Positions 55,055 through 64,000 of a stretch of 64,000 nucleotides of DNA are shown piece after piece (the stretch's first letter is position 1; each line of letters starts with the position of its first letter). Position numbers and translations under genes: made by a program. The notes under the pieces are model-generated. The model was not told the DNA's origin. It worked only from the letters and a program-made list of their open reading frames with translations, and made no database searches. Origin of the DNA: Qipengyuania proteolytica (GTDB taxonomy: Bacteria > Pseudomonadota > Alphaproteobacteria > Sphingomonadales > Sphingomonadaceae); NCBI RefSeq assembly GCF_019711565.1, contig NZ_JAIGNN010000001.1, positions 806,001 through 870,000 on the forward strand. The letters are read 5' to 3'.

Positions 55055-55861
55055 ATGAACCTGCAAGACCTGTTCGGCCTCGAAGGCCGTGTCGCCGTCG
55101 TGACCGGCGGCAGCCGCGGCATCGGCAAGATGATCGTCGAAGGCCTGCTCGCCGCCGGTATCGCGCGCGTCTACATCGTCGCCCGCAAGAAGGAGCAGGT
55201 CGACGAAACCAGCGCCGAACTGGGCGAGAAGGTTATCGGCCTCGTGGGCGACCTCAGCCAGATGGACGGCATCCAGCAACTGGCCGACGAGATTGCCGCA
55301 CGCGAGGACAAGCTCGACATCCTCGTCAACAACGCCGGGGCCGCCTGGGGCGAACCGTTCGAGGAATTCAGCGAGGCGGGCTGGCACCGCACGATGGACC
55401 TCAACGTCAAGACGCCCTTCTTCCTGACGCAGAAGCTGCTGCCGCTGCTCAAGAAGGCCGGGACCAAGGAGCGTCCCGCGAAGGTGCTGATGATCGCCAG
55501 CATCGACGGGATGAAGGTCAATCCCTGGCCGACCTATCCCTACCAGGCCTCGAAGGCCGGACTGATCCACCTCACCCGCCGCATGGCCGCCGAGCTGATC
55601 GAGCACAACATCGTGGTCAACGGCATCGGCCCGGGGGCCTTCCCCAGCGCGATGAACCGCGCGGCGCGCGACCATACCGAAGCGGTCGAGCGCGGCATCC
55701 CCTCGCACCGCGTCGGGGTGACCGAGGACATGGCAGGCGGGGCGGTCTACCTGCTGAGCCGCGCAGGCGATTATGTCGTCGGTACGACGCTTGCGATCGA
55801 TGGCGGCGTGGTGAACGCCAACATGGGCGCGGGCAATTTCGTGGATCCTTCGGGGCACTAA
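55055..55861 (+). CDS. SDR family oxidoreductase
   Basis: 268 residues. Coenzyme loop TGGSRGIGK at about 20-28, NNAGAAWG, catalytic Ser in IASIDGM and YQASK with Tyr and Lys. After it comes VNGIGPGAFPSAMNRAA. Similar proteins act on 3-hydroxy or 3-oxo acyl chains or on sterols. GGGAG lies 8 bases before the ATG. It is the third gene of the plus-strand catabolic group, but a REP-like palindrome stands between it and the dehydrogenases. Confidence 0.92.
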   Translation: MNLQDLFGLEGRVAVVTGGSRGIGKMIVEGLLAAGIARVYIVARKKEQVDETSAELGEKVIGLVGDLSQMDGIQQLADEIAAREDKLDILVNNAGAAWGEPFEEFSEAGWHRTMDLNVKTPFFLTQKLLPLLKKAGTKERPAKVLMIASIDGMKVNPWPTYPYQASKAGLIHLTRRMAAELIEHNIVVNGIGPGAFPSAMNRAARDHTEAVERGIPSHRVGVTEDMAGGAVYLLSRAGDYVVGTTLAIDGGVVNANMGAGNFVDPSGH

Positions 55862-55906
55862 GGAGGTTTCGCGCCGGGTTAGGGATCCGGCGCGGTTTGT
55901 CCGCGC

Positions 55907-56554
55907 TCAGCTCATCAGTTCGCGGACGAAGGGGATAAGCCCGGTCTGCCGCTGGCGCTTCATGCGTTCGGCGTCGAGGATTTCGCGGACCTTGGCGAAA
56001 CACGCGTCCACATCCTCGTTGATCACGACATAGTCGTAGGCGTCCCAGTGGCTGATTTCGGCGCGGGCGCGTTCCATGCGGGCCTCCACGACATCCTCAG
56101 CGTCGGTCCCGCGGCTGCGCAGCCGGCGTTCGAGTTCGGCGATGCTGGGCGGCAGGATGAACACCCGCACCACGTCCTGCTGGTCCTTCTGGTAGAGCTG
56201 CTGCGTGCCCTGCCAGTCGATGTCGAACAGGAAGTCCTGACCTTCCTTCAGCGCGTTGCGGATGCGGCCCTTGGGAGTGCCGTAGCGATGGCCGAAGACG
56301 TGCGCCCATTCGTAGAAGTCGTCCTCCTCGACCATCCGGTCGAACTCGGCGTCGTCGACGAAATAGTAGTGGACGCCGTCCACCTCGCCCGGGCGTGGGG
56401 GGCGGGTGGTGACGCTGACCGACAGCTTGATCTCGTCGTCGGCCTCCAGCAGCATGCGGCTGATCGTGGTCTTCCCCGCGCCGCTGGGCGAGGAGAGGAT
56501 GAACATCAAACCGCGCCGGGCGAGCTTGTCGGTGGGGGTCAGGGAATCGGCCAT
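55907..56554 (-). CDS. gmk: guanylate kinase
   Basis: 215 residues. P-loop SSPSGAGKTT at about 21-30; GMP-binding block VSVTTRPPRPGEVDGVHYYF; FLFDIDWQGTQQL and lid region RLRSRGTDAEDVVEARM. The enzyme phosphorylates GMP to GDP. The ATG at 56554 matches family starts (short leader before RGLMFILSSPSG). Confidence 0.97.
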   Translation of the reverse strand: MADSLTPTDKLARRGLMFILSSPSGAGKTTISRMLLEADDEIKLSVSVTTRPPRPGEVDGVHYYFVDDAEFDRMVEEDDFYEWAHVFGHRYGTPKGRIRNALKEGQDFLFDIDWQGTQQLYQKDQQDVVRVFILPPSIAELERRLRSRGTDAEDVVEARMERARAEISHWDAYDYVVINEDVDACFAKVREILDAERMKRQRQTGLIPFVRELMS

Positions 56555-56591
56555 GTGCGCCTTTGGGCCAAGGCGCAGGGGCAAATCAAGG

Positions 56592-57005
56592 CTACTCGTC
56601 GGAGTTTGCTTGCTCGATCAGTTCGCGGTCGCCCTCCACTTGTTGGCGACGTTTGGATTTGCGGCGGTCGTACAGCGCCTTCGCGGCCGCGCCGCCACCG
56701 ACGATCAGCGCGCCCGGCAGGCTGCGGCTGGCGACCTTGGCGAGACCGTAGGACACGACTGTCTGGCCGAGCGTGCGATTGCTCAGGATGTCGCTGGCGG
56801 TCTGCTTGCCGTAGCGACCCTTGAGGAAGCCCTTCTCGACGGTGCGGCGGACGATGTAGCTGCCCGCCCGGATGGCGACATCCGCCAGCATGATATTGGT
56901 CGCCGGATTGTCGGTCGGGCCCGGCACCTTGCGCTCGTCGTCGCGCTTGCGCCGGCGATCGCGCAGCTTCTGCCGCATGCTGGTTCTCGATGGCATTTTG
57001 GCCAT
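56592..57005 (-). CDS. small basic protein of unknown function
   Basis: 137 residues. Very basic N-terminus (MRQKLRDRRRKRDDERKVPG), a middle with an apolar Gly/Ala segment (SRSLPGALIVGGGAAAKALY) and a basic then acidic tail (DRRKSKRRQQVEGDRELIEQ). Possibly membrane-associated. I do not recognise a family. It lies between gmk and sspB on the same strand. Confidence 0.75.
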   Translation of the reverse strand: MAKMPSRTSMRQKLRDRRRKRDDERKVPGPTDNPATNIMLADVAIRAGSYIVRRTVEKGFLKGRYGKQTASDILSNRTLGQTVVSYGLAKVASRSLPGALIVGGGAAAKALYDRRKSKRRQQVEGDRELIEQANSDE

Positions 57006-57045
57006 GGTCCTGCCCCTCTTTCTGCCGGGACCGGCGCCCTGGCGC

Positions 57046-57549
57046 TTACTTCTTGCGGCCGAAATCGACCGTTACGACGTTGGAACCGTCGTCCGCTCCC
57101 TTAACGGCTTCACCATCCACCTGTTCCGACCCGTCGTTCTCGGGATGCTCGGTCGGGGCCGGAGCCATGTCGGCCACCGTCGCCTGGAACTGGAGGCCGA
57201 AATCGACCGCCGGATCGACGAACTGGGTGATTGCGGCGAAGGGAATGTCCAGCTCCGCCGGGACCTGGTTGAAAGAGAGTCCGACCGAGAATCCGTCTTC
57301 GCGCACGTTGAGGTTCCAGAACTTGTTCTGGAGCACGATGGTCATCTCGTCGGGGAAGCGTTCGCGCAGGCTGGCAGGGATCGTCACGCCCGGTGCATGC
57401 GTCTTGAAGGTGATGTAGAAGTGATGCGCACCCGGCAGCTCGCCGCCGGTATCCTCGATCTCTCCCAGCACCCGGCCGACCACTGCGCGCAGGGCCTCCT
57501 GCACGATGGAGTCGTAGGGGATCAGGCTGTCGGGCGTGTCGTCGCTCAT
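57046..57549 (-). CDS. sspB: SspB family protease adaptor (alpha type)
   Basis: 167 residues. The folded domain (about 8-125) has GAHHFYITFKTHAPGVTIPA, DEMTIVLQNKFWNLNVREDG and FAAITQFVDPAVDFGLQF. An unstructured acidic linker leads to the end VVTVDFGRKK, which fits the ClpX-binding tail. SspB delivers ssrA-tagged proteins to ClpXP. It is divergent from hisB. Confidence 0.95.
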   Translation of the reverse strand: MSDDTPDSLIPYDSIVQEALRAVVGRVLGEIEDTGGELPGAHHFYITFKTHAPGVTIPASLRERFPDEMTIVLQNKFWNLNVREDGFSVGLSFNQVPAELDIPFAAITQFVDPAVDFGLQFQATVADMAPAPTEHPENDGSEQVDGEAVKGADDGSNVVTVDFGRKK

Positions 57550-57663
57550 GCGGGCCTAGGTGATACCCCGCGGCCCTCCGGTCAAGCGGTTTAAGGCGGA
57601 CTTTACCCTGCAAGTAGGTGCATTTTCTTGCGCATTCGCCCCCGCGCCTCTAGCGCGGCCCCC

Positions 57664-58257
57664 ATGCGAACAGGCCGTATCGAGCGCAACACTGCGGAAA
57701 CGAAGATTCTGGTCGAGGTCAATCTCGACGGGACGGGCGCCTATGATGTCGCGACCGGCATCGGCTTCCTCGACCACATGGTCGAACAATTCGCCAAGCA
57801 TTCGCTCGTCGATGTGACGATGAAGGTCGATGGCGATCTGCATGTCGACCAGCACCACACGACCGAGGACAGCGCGCTGGCGCTGGGCCAGGCGCTGGCC
57901 GCCGCGCTCGGCGACAAGGGTGGGATCGCGCGTTACGGCAGCGCCTATTCGCCGATGGACGAGACGCTGGCGCGCGTCGCGCTCGATATTTCGGGTCGCC
58001 CCTATCTCGTGTGGAAGGCCGGGTTCAGCCAGGAAAGACTGGGCGAATGGGATACCGAGCTGATCGAGCACTGGTTCCACTCGGTCGCGCAGACCTGCGG
58101 GCTGACGCTGCATGTCGAGCTGCTCTACGGCACCAACAACCACCATATCTGCGAGGCGATCTACAAGGGCTTCGCCCGCGCCATGCGTGCGGCGGTGGAA
58201 GTCGACCCGCGCAAGGGCGGGGCGATCCCCTCGACTAAGGGGCAGCTCGGTGGCTGA
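57664..58257 (+). CDS. hisB: imidazoleglycerol-phosphate dehydratase
   Basis: 197 residues, the monofunctional form. Mn-binding repeats [36 protein letters not shown] and [17 protein letters not shown] supply the His and Glu ligands. Sixth step of histidine synthesis. It is the first gene of the his operon in this window; the hisH start overlaps its end by 8 bases. Confidence 0.98.
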   Translation: MRTGRIERNTAETKILVEVNLDGTGAYDVATGIGFLDHMVEQFAKHSLVDVTMKVDGDLHVDQHHTTEDSALALGQALAAALGDKGGIARYGSAYSPMDETLARVALDISGRPYLVWKAGFSQERLGEWDTELIEHWFHSVAQTCGLTLHVELLYGTNNHHICEAIYKGFARAMRAAVEVDPRKGGAIPSTKGQLGG

Positions 58258-58876
58258 GGTTATCGCCCTCGTCGATTATGGCGCGGGCAACCTGCATTCG
58301 GTCGAGAACGCGCTGAGGAAGGTCGGGGCCAGCGTCAAGGTCACCGCCGATCCCGATGTCGTGCGCGCAGCTGACCGGATCGTGTTGCCGGGCGTCGGCT
58401 CGTTCAAGGCCTGCGCGCAAGGGCTGCGCGCGGTGAATGGCGTGGTCGAGGCGATGCACGAGCGGGTATTCGTGGGCGGCGCGCCGTTCCTCGGCATCTG
58501 CGTCGGCATGCAACTGCTCGCGACGCGCGGGCTGGAGCATGGCACCACGCCGGGGCTCGACTGGATTTCTGGCGAGGTGCGGCTGATCAGGCCGACCGAC
58601 GAGAGCGTGAAGGTCCCGCACATGGGCTGGAACGACGTCGCGCTGACGCCCCATGCAAAATTCCACGAAGTGGTGGACGAGGGCGAGGCCTATTTCCTCC
58701 ATTCCTACCACTTCCATGCCGACAGCGGGAAGGACGTGCTCGCCATGACCGACCACGGCGGCGGGCTGGTCGCGGCGGTGGGCCGTGACAATATGCTCGG
58801 CGTGCAGTTCCACCCGGAGAAGAGCCAGCACTATGGCCTCGCAACCCTGACCCGTTTCCTGGAGTGGAAGCCGTGA
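58250..58876 (+). CDS. hisH: imidazole glycerol phosphate synthase, glutaminase subunit HisH
   Basis: 208 residues from GTG 58250. The class I glutaminase triad is in place: Cys in [11 protein letters not shown] (about residue 83), His in [10 protein letters not shown] and the following Glu. [16 protein letters not shown] is the usual start. It supplies ammonia to HisF. A 25-bp perfect palindrome separates it from hisA. Confidence 0.98.
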   Translation: MAEVIALVDYGAGNLHSVENALRKVGASVKVTADPDVVRAADRIVLPGVGSFKACAQGLRAVNGVVEAMHERVFVGGAPFLGICVGMQLLATRGLEHGTTPGLDWISGEVRLIRPTDESVKVPHMGWNDVALTPHAKFHEVVDEGEAYFLHSYHFHADSGKDVLAMTDHGGGLVAAVGRDNMLGVQFHPEKSQHYGLATLTRFLEWKP

Positions 58877-58892
58877 TGCCCGTTTCGTCCTT

Positions 58893-58965
58893 GCCAGCCC
58901 GCTCCCCCACCCGGCCACCCACGGCACGGTGTCTTATGGGTGGCCGGGTGGGGGAGCGGGCCGGC
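58893..58965. repeat. 29-bp inverted repeat (dispersed palindrome type) between hisH and hisA
   Basis: Arms 58893-58921 and 58937-58965 pair over 29 positions with one mismatch (58896/58962); the inner 25 are perfect. The arms are made of the sequence CCCGCTCCCCCACCCGGCCA and its complement, around a 15-base loop. No T-run follows, so it is not a standard terminator. I remember similar palindromes as repeats in Erythrobacter genomes; that needs a genome search. Confidence 0.85.
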
Positions 58966-58985
58966 ACCGCCACGAAAGCAAAAAC

Positions 58986-59714
58986 ATGATCGTCTTTCCT
59001 GCCATCGACCTCAAGGCCGGTCAGGTCGTGCGCCTAGCCGAGGGCGACATGGACCGCGCGACCGTCTATGGTGACAACCCTGCCGCACAGGCCACGCTGT
59101 TCGCCGAGGCGGGGGCGGGGCACCTGCACGTGGTCGATCTCGATGGTTCCTTCGCCGGATCGGCGCAGAACCGCGAGGCGGTCGAAAGCATCGTTGCGGC
59201 CTTTCCGGGCTACGTCCAGCTGGGCGGCGGCATCCGCAAGCGCGCGGACGTCGAGGGCTGGTTCGATGCGGGTGTGGCGCGCATCGTGATGGGCTCGGCG
59301 GCGCTCAAGGACCCGGAATTCGTCAAGGACATGGCCCGCGAGTTCGAGGGCGGGATCGTCGTCGCTGTGGACGCGAAGGACGGCATGGTCGCGACCGAAG
59401 GCTGGGCCGAGGTGTCCGACGTCCCCGTGGTCGATCTCGCCCGCCGGTTCGAGGATGCGGGCGTCGCCGCGCTGCTGTTCACCGATATCGGGCGCGACGG
59501 GCTGCTCAAGGGCGTCAATATTGACGCGACCGTTGACCTCGCCCGCCGGGTCGACATCCCCGTGATCGCCAGCGGCGGGGTGAAGGGGCTGGACGATATC
59601 CACGTGCTCTCGCTCTATGCGAAGGAAGGGATCGAGGGCGTGATTACAGGCCGCGCGCTTTATGACGGGCGGCTCGATCTGGCGGCGGCGATTGCGATGG
59701 CGGGGCGGGCATGA
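58986..59714 (+). CDS. hisA: phosphoribosylformimino-5-aminoimidazole carboxamide ribotide isomerase
   Basis: 242 residues, TIM barrel. [16 protein letters not shown] with the first catalytic Asp, [22 protein letters not shown] with the second Asp and [12 protein letters not shown] are the two half-barrel phosphate and catalytic blocks. Fourth step after hisI in histidine synthesis. Overlaps the next small gene by 4 bases. Confidence 0.98.
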   Translation: MIVFPAIDLKAGQVVRLAEGDMDRATVYGDNPAAQATLFAEAGAGHLHVVDLDGSFAGSAQNREAVESIVAAFPGYVQLGGGIRKRADVEGWFDAGVARIVMGSAALKDPEFVKDMAREFEGGIVVAVDAKDGMVATEGWAEVSDVPVVDLARRFEDAGVAALLFTDIGRDGLLKGVNIDATVDLARRVDIPVIASGGVKGLDDIHVLSLYAKEGIEGVITGRALYDGRLDLAAAIAMAGRA

Positions 59715-59935
59715 TTCTCGCTCTCCTCTACCTTGCTTTCGCAATCGCTCTGTTCGTCGGGCAGGCGAAAGTCATTATGAAAGCGGTTCGCTTGCGAAAA
59801 GCTGGGCTTGGGCGTTTGACCTATGCACTGGACGAGCAACCCATCGGCTTCTGGGTCATGCTCATCATCGAAACCGCAGGACTGATGATGGTCGCAACAT
59901 ACCTGCTCGGTACCTTGGGAATTACCCTCCAATGA
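59711..59935 (+). CDS. small two-helix membrane protein inside the his operon
   Basis: 74 residues. Two hydrophobic helices ([17 protein letters not shown] and [20 protein letters not shown]) enclose a basic, polar loop. It overlaps hisA and hisF by 4 bases each (ATGA), so it is surely translated with them. Not a known histidine enzyme; no family recognised. AT content is a little higher than in hisA and hisF. Confidence 0.75.
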   Translation: MILALLYLAFAIALFVGQAKVIMKAVRLRKAGLGRLTYALDEQPIGFWVMLIIETAGLMMVATYLLGTLGITLQ

Positions 59936-60705
59936 CCGTCCGTGTCCGCGTCATCCCCTGCCTCGACGTGCGCGACGGACGCGTAGTGAAGGGCGTAAAT
60001 TTCGTCGACCTCAAGGACGCGGGCGATCCAGTCGAGCAGGCACAGGCCTATGACCGCGCCGGTGCCGACGAGCTGTGCTTCCTCGACATTTCGGCCAGCC
60101 ACGAAGGGCGCGGGACGCTGCTCGACATGGTCCGGCGAACGGCGGCGGTGTGCTTCATGCCGCTGACCGTCGGCGGCGGGGTGCGCAGCGTCGAGGATGC
60201 GCGGGCGCTGCTGCTTGCGGGTGCGGACAAGGTGGCGGTCAACTCGGCCGCCGTCTCGCGGCCCGAGCTGGTGCGCGAGATCGCCGAGAAGTTCGGCAGC
60301 CAGTGCGTCGTCGCATCCGTCGATGCGCGGGCGCGGACCGAGGGCGAGGGCTTTCGCGGTTGGGAAATCTATACCCATGGCGGCCGCAAGCCCACCGGGA
60401 TCGACGCGGTCGAGCACGCCGAGCGGTTGGCGGAGTTGGGCGCGGGCGAATTGCTTGTCACGTCGATGGATGGCGACGGGACCAAGCGCGGCTACGATCT
60501 CGAACTCACCCGCGCGATTGCCGACAGCGTCTCGGTGCCCGTCATCGCCAGCGGCGGTGTCGGCACGCTCGACCATCTGGTCGAAGGCGTGACCAAAGGC
60601 CATGCCAGCGCGGTACTGGCCGCATCGATCTTCCATTTCGGCGAGCACACGATTGCCGAAGCGCATGCCGCGCTGCGCGAGGCGGGGCTGCCTGCGCGCG
60701 GCTGA
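59932..60705 (+). CDS. hisF: imidazole glycerol phosphate synthase, cyclase subunit HisF
   Basis: 257 residues, TIM barrel. [19 protein letters not shown] carries catalytic Asp11; the second, Asp near 133, lies in [26 protein letters not shown] and [12 protein letters not shown] are the phosphate loops. It joins PRFAR and ammonia to IGP and AICAR, as partner of HisH. Confidence 0.98.
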   Translation: MTVRVRVIPCLDVRDGRVVKGVNFVDLKDAGDPVEQAQAYDRAGADELCFLDISASHEGRGTLLDMVRRTAAVCFMPLTVGGGVRSVEDARALLLAGADKVAVNSAAVSRPELVREIAEKFGSQCVVASVDARARTEGEGFRGWEIYTHGGRKPTGIDAVEHAERLAELGAGELLVTSMDGDGTKRGYDLELTRAIADSVSVPVIASGGVGTLDHLVEGVTKGHASAVLAASIFHFGEHTIAEAHAALREAGLPARG

Positions 60706-60775
60706 AACCGTCCCGCGGCGGTACGTTTTCAGCATTTTACACGTGCCCGCCACATGCGGGTGTAAAGGGCGCGGG

Positions 60776-60937
60776 ATGACCAACCAGATCATCTCCCTCT
60801 CGGCCCAGTTCGCCGATCTCGGCGGGCCTGCCGGCATTGCCGCGCGCCTGACCGAGCCGAGCGGACTGACGATGATCGGCCTTGCGCTCGCGGGGATCGT
60901 GGTCGGTCGCTTCCTGCTCAATCGCAGCAGCCACTGA
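60776..60937 (+). CDS. tiny single-helix membrane protein, PEP-CTERM-like tail
   Basis: 53 residues. A polar helix-like half (SAQFADLGGPAGIAARL) leads to TEPSGLTMIGLALAGIVVGR and the end FLLNRSSH. The EPSGL, then Gly/Ala/Leu helix, then Arg layout resembles a PEP-CTERM sorting signal, although the protein is otherwise almost only that signal. GCGCGGG precedes the ATG. It lies between hisF and hisE in the same direction. Confidence 0.62.
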   Translation: MTNQIISLSAQFADLGGPAGIAARLTEPSGLTMIGLALAGIVVGRFLLNRSSH

Positions 60938-60972
60938 TTGCACCGCCGCCCCGTGCCGTGCATAGCGCGGGC

Positions 60973-61287
60973 ATGGATACGCTCACGCGCCTAGAAGCCA
61001 CCATCGCCACCCGTCGCGGTGCAGATCCCTCGACCAGTTATGTCGCCCAACTGAACCATCGCGGCCTGCCCGTCATGGCGCGCAAGCTGGGCGAGGAAGC
61101 GGTCGAAACCATCACCGCAGCCCTCGCGGGAAGCCGCGAGGAACTCGTCGGCGAAGCGGCCGATGTGCTGTTCCACCTGATGGTGCTGCTGGGCGCCAAG
61201 AACGTGAGCCTTGCCGAGGTGCTGGCCGAACTCGACCGGCGCGAAGGCACCAGCGGTATCGACGAGAAGAATTCGCGGAGCGCATAA
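60973..61287 (+). CDS. hisE: phosphoribosyl-ATP diphosphatase
   Basis: 104 residues, all-alpha MazG-like fold. SYVAQLNHRGLPVMARKLGE, EEAVETITAA and VGEAADVLFHLMVLLGA give the Glu/Asp cluster for magnesium. Second step of histidine synthesis. It overlaps the HIT gene start by one base (TAATG). Confidence 0.97.
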   Translation: MDTLTRLEATIATRRGADPSTSYVAQLNHRGLPVMARKLGEEAVETITAALAGSREELVGEAADVLFHLMVLLGAKNVSLAEVLAELDRREGTSGIDEKNSRSA

Positions 61288-61667
61288 TGCCGATCGACCC
61301 GACCCAGCCCTATGACGATAGCAATATCTTCGCGAAGATCCTGCGCGGGGAAATCCCCTCGACCAAGGTGTACGAAGACGAGTGGGCCTATGCCTTCGAG
61401 GACATCAACCCGCAGGCCGAAGTGCATATGCTGGTGATCCCCAAGGGTCGCTATGTCAGCTGGGATGATTTCAGCAAGCATGCTCCGGCAGAAGAGATTG
61501 CGGGCTTCATCCGCGCTGTCGGGACGGTCGCGCGCGACAAGGGGCTGGTCGAGCCCGGCTATCGCATGATGGCCAACATCGGCGCGCATGGCGGGCAGGA
61601 AGTGCCGCACCTCCATGTCCATATCTTCGGCGGGCAGCCGTTGGGCCCGATGATCCTGCGGCGCTAG
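61287..61667 (+). CDS. HIT family (HinT-like) hydrolase
   Basis: 126 residues. NIFAKILRGEIPSTKVYEDE and the HxHxHxx motif HLHVHIFGG (about 110-118) mark the family; DINPQAEVHMLVIPK is conserved. HinT-like proteins hydrolyse purine phosphoramidates. A position right after hisE is usual in alphaproteobacteria. Confidence 0.96.
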   Translation: MPIDPTQPYDDSNIFAKILRGEIPSTKVYEDEWAYAFEDINPQAEVHMLVIPKGRYVSWDDFSKHAPAEEIAGFIRAVGTVARDKGLVEPGYRMMANIGAHGGQEVPHLHVHIFGGQPLGPMILRR

Positions 61668-61738
61668 TCGCTCAGAATACCCGCTTCGTCGTTTGCCGTT
61701 GCGGGGCGACTCGGCCCTCGGCTAGAGGCGGGGGACGC

Positions 61739-62191
61739 ATGACCATGCCCAACCCCCCAGACGGAGTGATCGACGGCAGCCGCCACCTGTACGCGGTGCG
61801 TGTCTATTACGAGGACACCGACCTCTCGGGCATCACCTATCATGCCAACTACCTGCGCTGGTTCGAACGGGCGCGCAGCGACCTGCTGCGCCGGCTCGAG
61901 ATAGACCAGCGCGCGGCGATCGAGAGCGGGGGCGGCGCCTATGCCGTCAGCGAACTGACGCTCAAATACCTGCGGCCCGCGAAACTCGACGACGACGTGC
62001 TGATCGAAACCGTCTGCACCGAGTTGCGCGCCGCATCCTGCCGCATGCGCCAGAAGGCCTTTCGTGGCGACGAACTCCTGGCCGAGGCACACTTGCGCGT
62101 CGGCTTCGTTTCCCCAGAGGGCAAGCCGATCCGGCAGCCCGACGAATGGCGCGCGGCCTTCGCGCGTTTTGGCACCCAAGAGGACCGATGA
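61739..62191 (+). CDS. ybgC: Tol-Pal-associated acyl-CoA thioesterase
   Basis: 150 residues, hot-dog fold. VRVYYEDTDLSGITYHANYL contains the catalytic Asp, and WFERARSDLLRR follows. The LRVGFVSPEGKPIRQPDEW end is usual. YbgC heads the tol operon and overlaps tolQ by 4 bases. Confidence 0.96.
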   Translation: MTMPNPPDGVIDGSRHLYAVRVYYEDTDLSGITYHANYLRWFERARSDLLRRLEIDQRAAIESGGGAYAVSELTLKYLRPAKLDDDVLIETVCTELRAASCRMRQKAFRGDELLAEAHLRVGFVSPEGKPIRQPDEWRAAFARFGTQEDR

Positions 62192-62886
62192 CGACACTTT
62201 CCATGCTTGCCGCCGCGGCCCCGACCCGGCTCGATCCCGTCCAGCTGTTCCTCGACGCGGACATCGTGGTGCAACTCGTCATGGCGGGCCTGCTGCTCGC
62301 CAGCGTCTGGGTCTGGACCATCATCGTCAGCTTCAGCCTCCGCATGGCGACCCTGCGCAAGCGCACCATCGCCTATGAGACCGATTTCTGGCAGGCGGAC
62401 AATTTCGACCGCTTCACATCCGAGCGCGGCAACAAGGATATTCCCGCCGCGCGCGTCGCCCAGGCTGCGGTGGCCGAGTGGCGCAAGTCGACCAAGACCG
62501 CAGTGCGCGACCCCGAAGCGCTGCGCGGACGGATCGCGACTGCCATGGACAGCCAGATCGCGCTGGAAGCCGACGATATCGCCGAGCGCCTGAACTTCCT
62601 CGCCACGGTCGGCGCGGTTGCACCATTTGTGGGCCTGTTCGGGACCGTCTGGGGCATCATGAACAGCTTCTTCCAGATCGGCGCGCAGGAAAGCAGCTCG
62701 CTCGCCGTGGTCGCGCCCGGTATTTCGGAGGCGCTGTTCGCCACGGCCATCGGCCTGTTTGCAGCCATTCCCGCGGTGATCGCCTACAACCGCTTTAGTC
62801 ACCGCGTAGACCGCTACGAAGCGCGGCTGCAGCGCTTCGCCGACAAGCTCTCGGCCACCTTCAGTCGCCAGCTGGAGGCGCGCTGA
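62188..62886 (+). CDS. tolQ: TolQ, Tol-Pal motor subunit
   Basis: 232 residues, ExbB/TolQ family. Three helices: VVQLVMAGLLLASVWVWTII, FLATVGAVAPFVGLFGTVWG and FATAIGLFAAIPAVIAYNRF. The GLFGTVWGIM block and APGISEALFATAIGL are the pore signature. With TolR it uses the proton gradient to drive outer-membrane constriction. Confidence 0.97.
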   Translation: MTTLSMLAAAAPTRLDPVQLFLDADIVVQLVMAGLLLASVWVWTIIVSFSLRMATLRKRTIAYETDFWQADNFDRFTSERGNKDIPAARVAQAAVAEWRKSTKTAVRDPEALRGRIATAMDSQIALEADDIAERLNFLATVGAVAPFVGLFGTVWGIMNSFFQIGAQESSSLAVVAPGISEALFATAIGLFAAIPAVIAYNRFSHRVDRYEARLQRFADKLSATFSRQLEAR

Positions 62887-63366
<480 letters not shown>

Positions 63367-63375
63367 CCGGTAACC

Positions 63376-64000
63376 ATGGAGAGGACAGGCATCAGGGCAG
63401 AGGAACGCACGGGGCTGATCGTTGCCGTGGCGCTTCATCTCGCGCTGCTCGCCGCCCTCGTAATCCGTGCCATGCTGCCGCAGCCGGTATTCGAAAAGCC
63501 GGCGCGCATGACCGTCAGCCTCACCGAAGACGTCGGCCTGGAAGATACCGCACCCGAACCCGTGCCTGAGAGTCGCGCAGCCGTCGCTCCGACGATGTCC
63601 GATATCCCGGCACCCTCGCCGCAGGTCGAACAGCCGATCCCGCGCGAAGTTGCGCCCCCGGTGCCGCGCGTGCAGTCGACGATCCCTGCGCCCCGTGCGC
63701 AGCCGCGCGAGACACGCCGCCCGGATGCGCCGCGGACGCAGGCGCAGCCACGCAACCGCGAGCGCAGCGGCGGATCGCGCCTCGGCGACAATTTTCTCGA
63801 GGGTGCCGGTAGCAGCACGAGCACGAACGAGACCCGTGTGCCCGCCTCGCGGATCGGCGCGAGCGCCAAGGCTTCGCTCGTCCAGGCGATCGCGCGCAGG
63901 ATCAAGCCGCGCTGGGAGCCGCCAAGCGGACCCGAGGTAGAGAAAATCACTACCTATCTGCGCTTCCGGCTCAATCCTGACGGCAGCCTAGCCGGCCGAC
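63376..64000 (+). CDS. tolA: TolA/TonB-like protein, cut by window edge
   Basis: At least 208 residues; the gene runs beyond base 64000. One N-terminal helix (TGLIVAVALHLALLAALVI) leads to a Pro/Glu/Arg-rich periplasmic linker and then the start of the C-terminal domain (IARRIKPRWEPPSGPEVEKI, TYLRFRLNPDGSLAG), as in TolA. Its position after tolR fixes the assignment. Confidence 0.9.
   Translation, partial: MERTGIRAEERTGLIVAVALHLALLAALVIRAMLPQPVFEKPARMTVSLTEDVGLEDTAPEPVPESRAAVAPTMSDIPAPSPQVEQPIPREVAPPVPRVQSTIPAPRAQPRETRRPDAPRTQAQPRNRERSGGSRLGDNFLEGAGSSTSTNETRVPASRIGASAKASLVQAIARRIKPRWEPPSGPEVEKITTYLRFRLNPDGSLAGR

Overview
The window looks like a chromosomal segment of an alphaproteobacterium of the order Sphingomonadales, most likely family Erythrobacteraceae (Erythrobacter/Qipengyuania/Altererythrobacter type). 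This rests on the high GC content, the his gene order hisB-hisH-hisA-orf-hisF-orf-hisE-HIT, an alpha-type SspB, the ybgC-tolQ-tolR-tolA order, and dispersed palindromes of a kind I remember from these genomes. No integrase, transposase, rRNA operon or CRISPR array was seen.

Layout. 1-3.1 kb: the start of prephenate dehydratase, a membrane-anchored cytochrome c, rlmE and ppx, then tRNA-Gln(CUG). 3.2-14.5 kb: one minus-strand Tad/Flp pilus locus in the order flp, cpaB, cpaC, a small lipoprotein, tadG, two tadE-like genes, cpaE, cpaF, tadB, tadC, tadD, cpaA. It holds secretin, ATPase, platform proteins, pilin, pseudopilins and prepilin peptidase, but no full-length CpaD. 15-21.5 kb: envelope genes, a PilZ-XRE fusion regulator and a large RTX calcium-binding secreted protein, so pilus and RTX protein both point to surface attachment. 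21.6-23.6 kb: a minus-strand cluster of a membrane-tethered LuxR-type HTH protein, a helical protein, a four-helix membrane protein and a JAB/RadC-like protein. 23.7-25.8 kb: a TPP riboswitch and thiC. 25.8-45.6 kb: mostly short housekeeping, stress and envelope genes, including HPF, cold-shock protein, FAS1 lipoprotein, patatin, HSL-type esterase, GFA, S41 protease, SWIB, DUF985 cupin, DUF427 and M19 dipeptidase.

45.6-55.9 kb: dapD, then a lipid or xenobiotic catabolic region. The minus-strand group has SDR, GPH-type transporter, acyl-CoA dehydrogenase, zinc alcohol dehydrogenase and an APH-like kinase. The kinase plus dehydrogenase resemble the two halves of ACAD10/11 and the Lva pathway for 4-hydroxyacyl-CoA. 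The divergent plus-strand group has two tandem acyl-CoA dehydrogenases with complementary missing motifs, suggesting a heteromeric enzyme, followed by an SDR. 55.9-64 kb: gmk, a small basic protein and sspB on the minus strand; the his operon, HIT protein and the Tol-Pal operon (ybgC, tolQ, tolR, start of tolA) on the plus strand.

Minus-strand genes in the Tad locus and the 46.5-52.4 kb cluster are packed with 1-4 base overlaps, which supports operons. Start codons were chosen from Shine-Dalgarno spacing, overlap with the preceding gene and family length. Functions are assigned from motifs seen by eye; no database search was possible.
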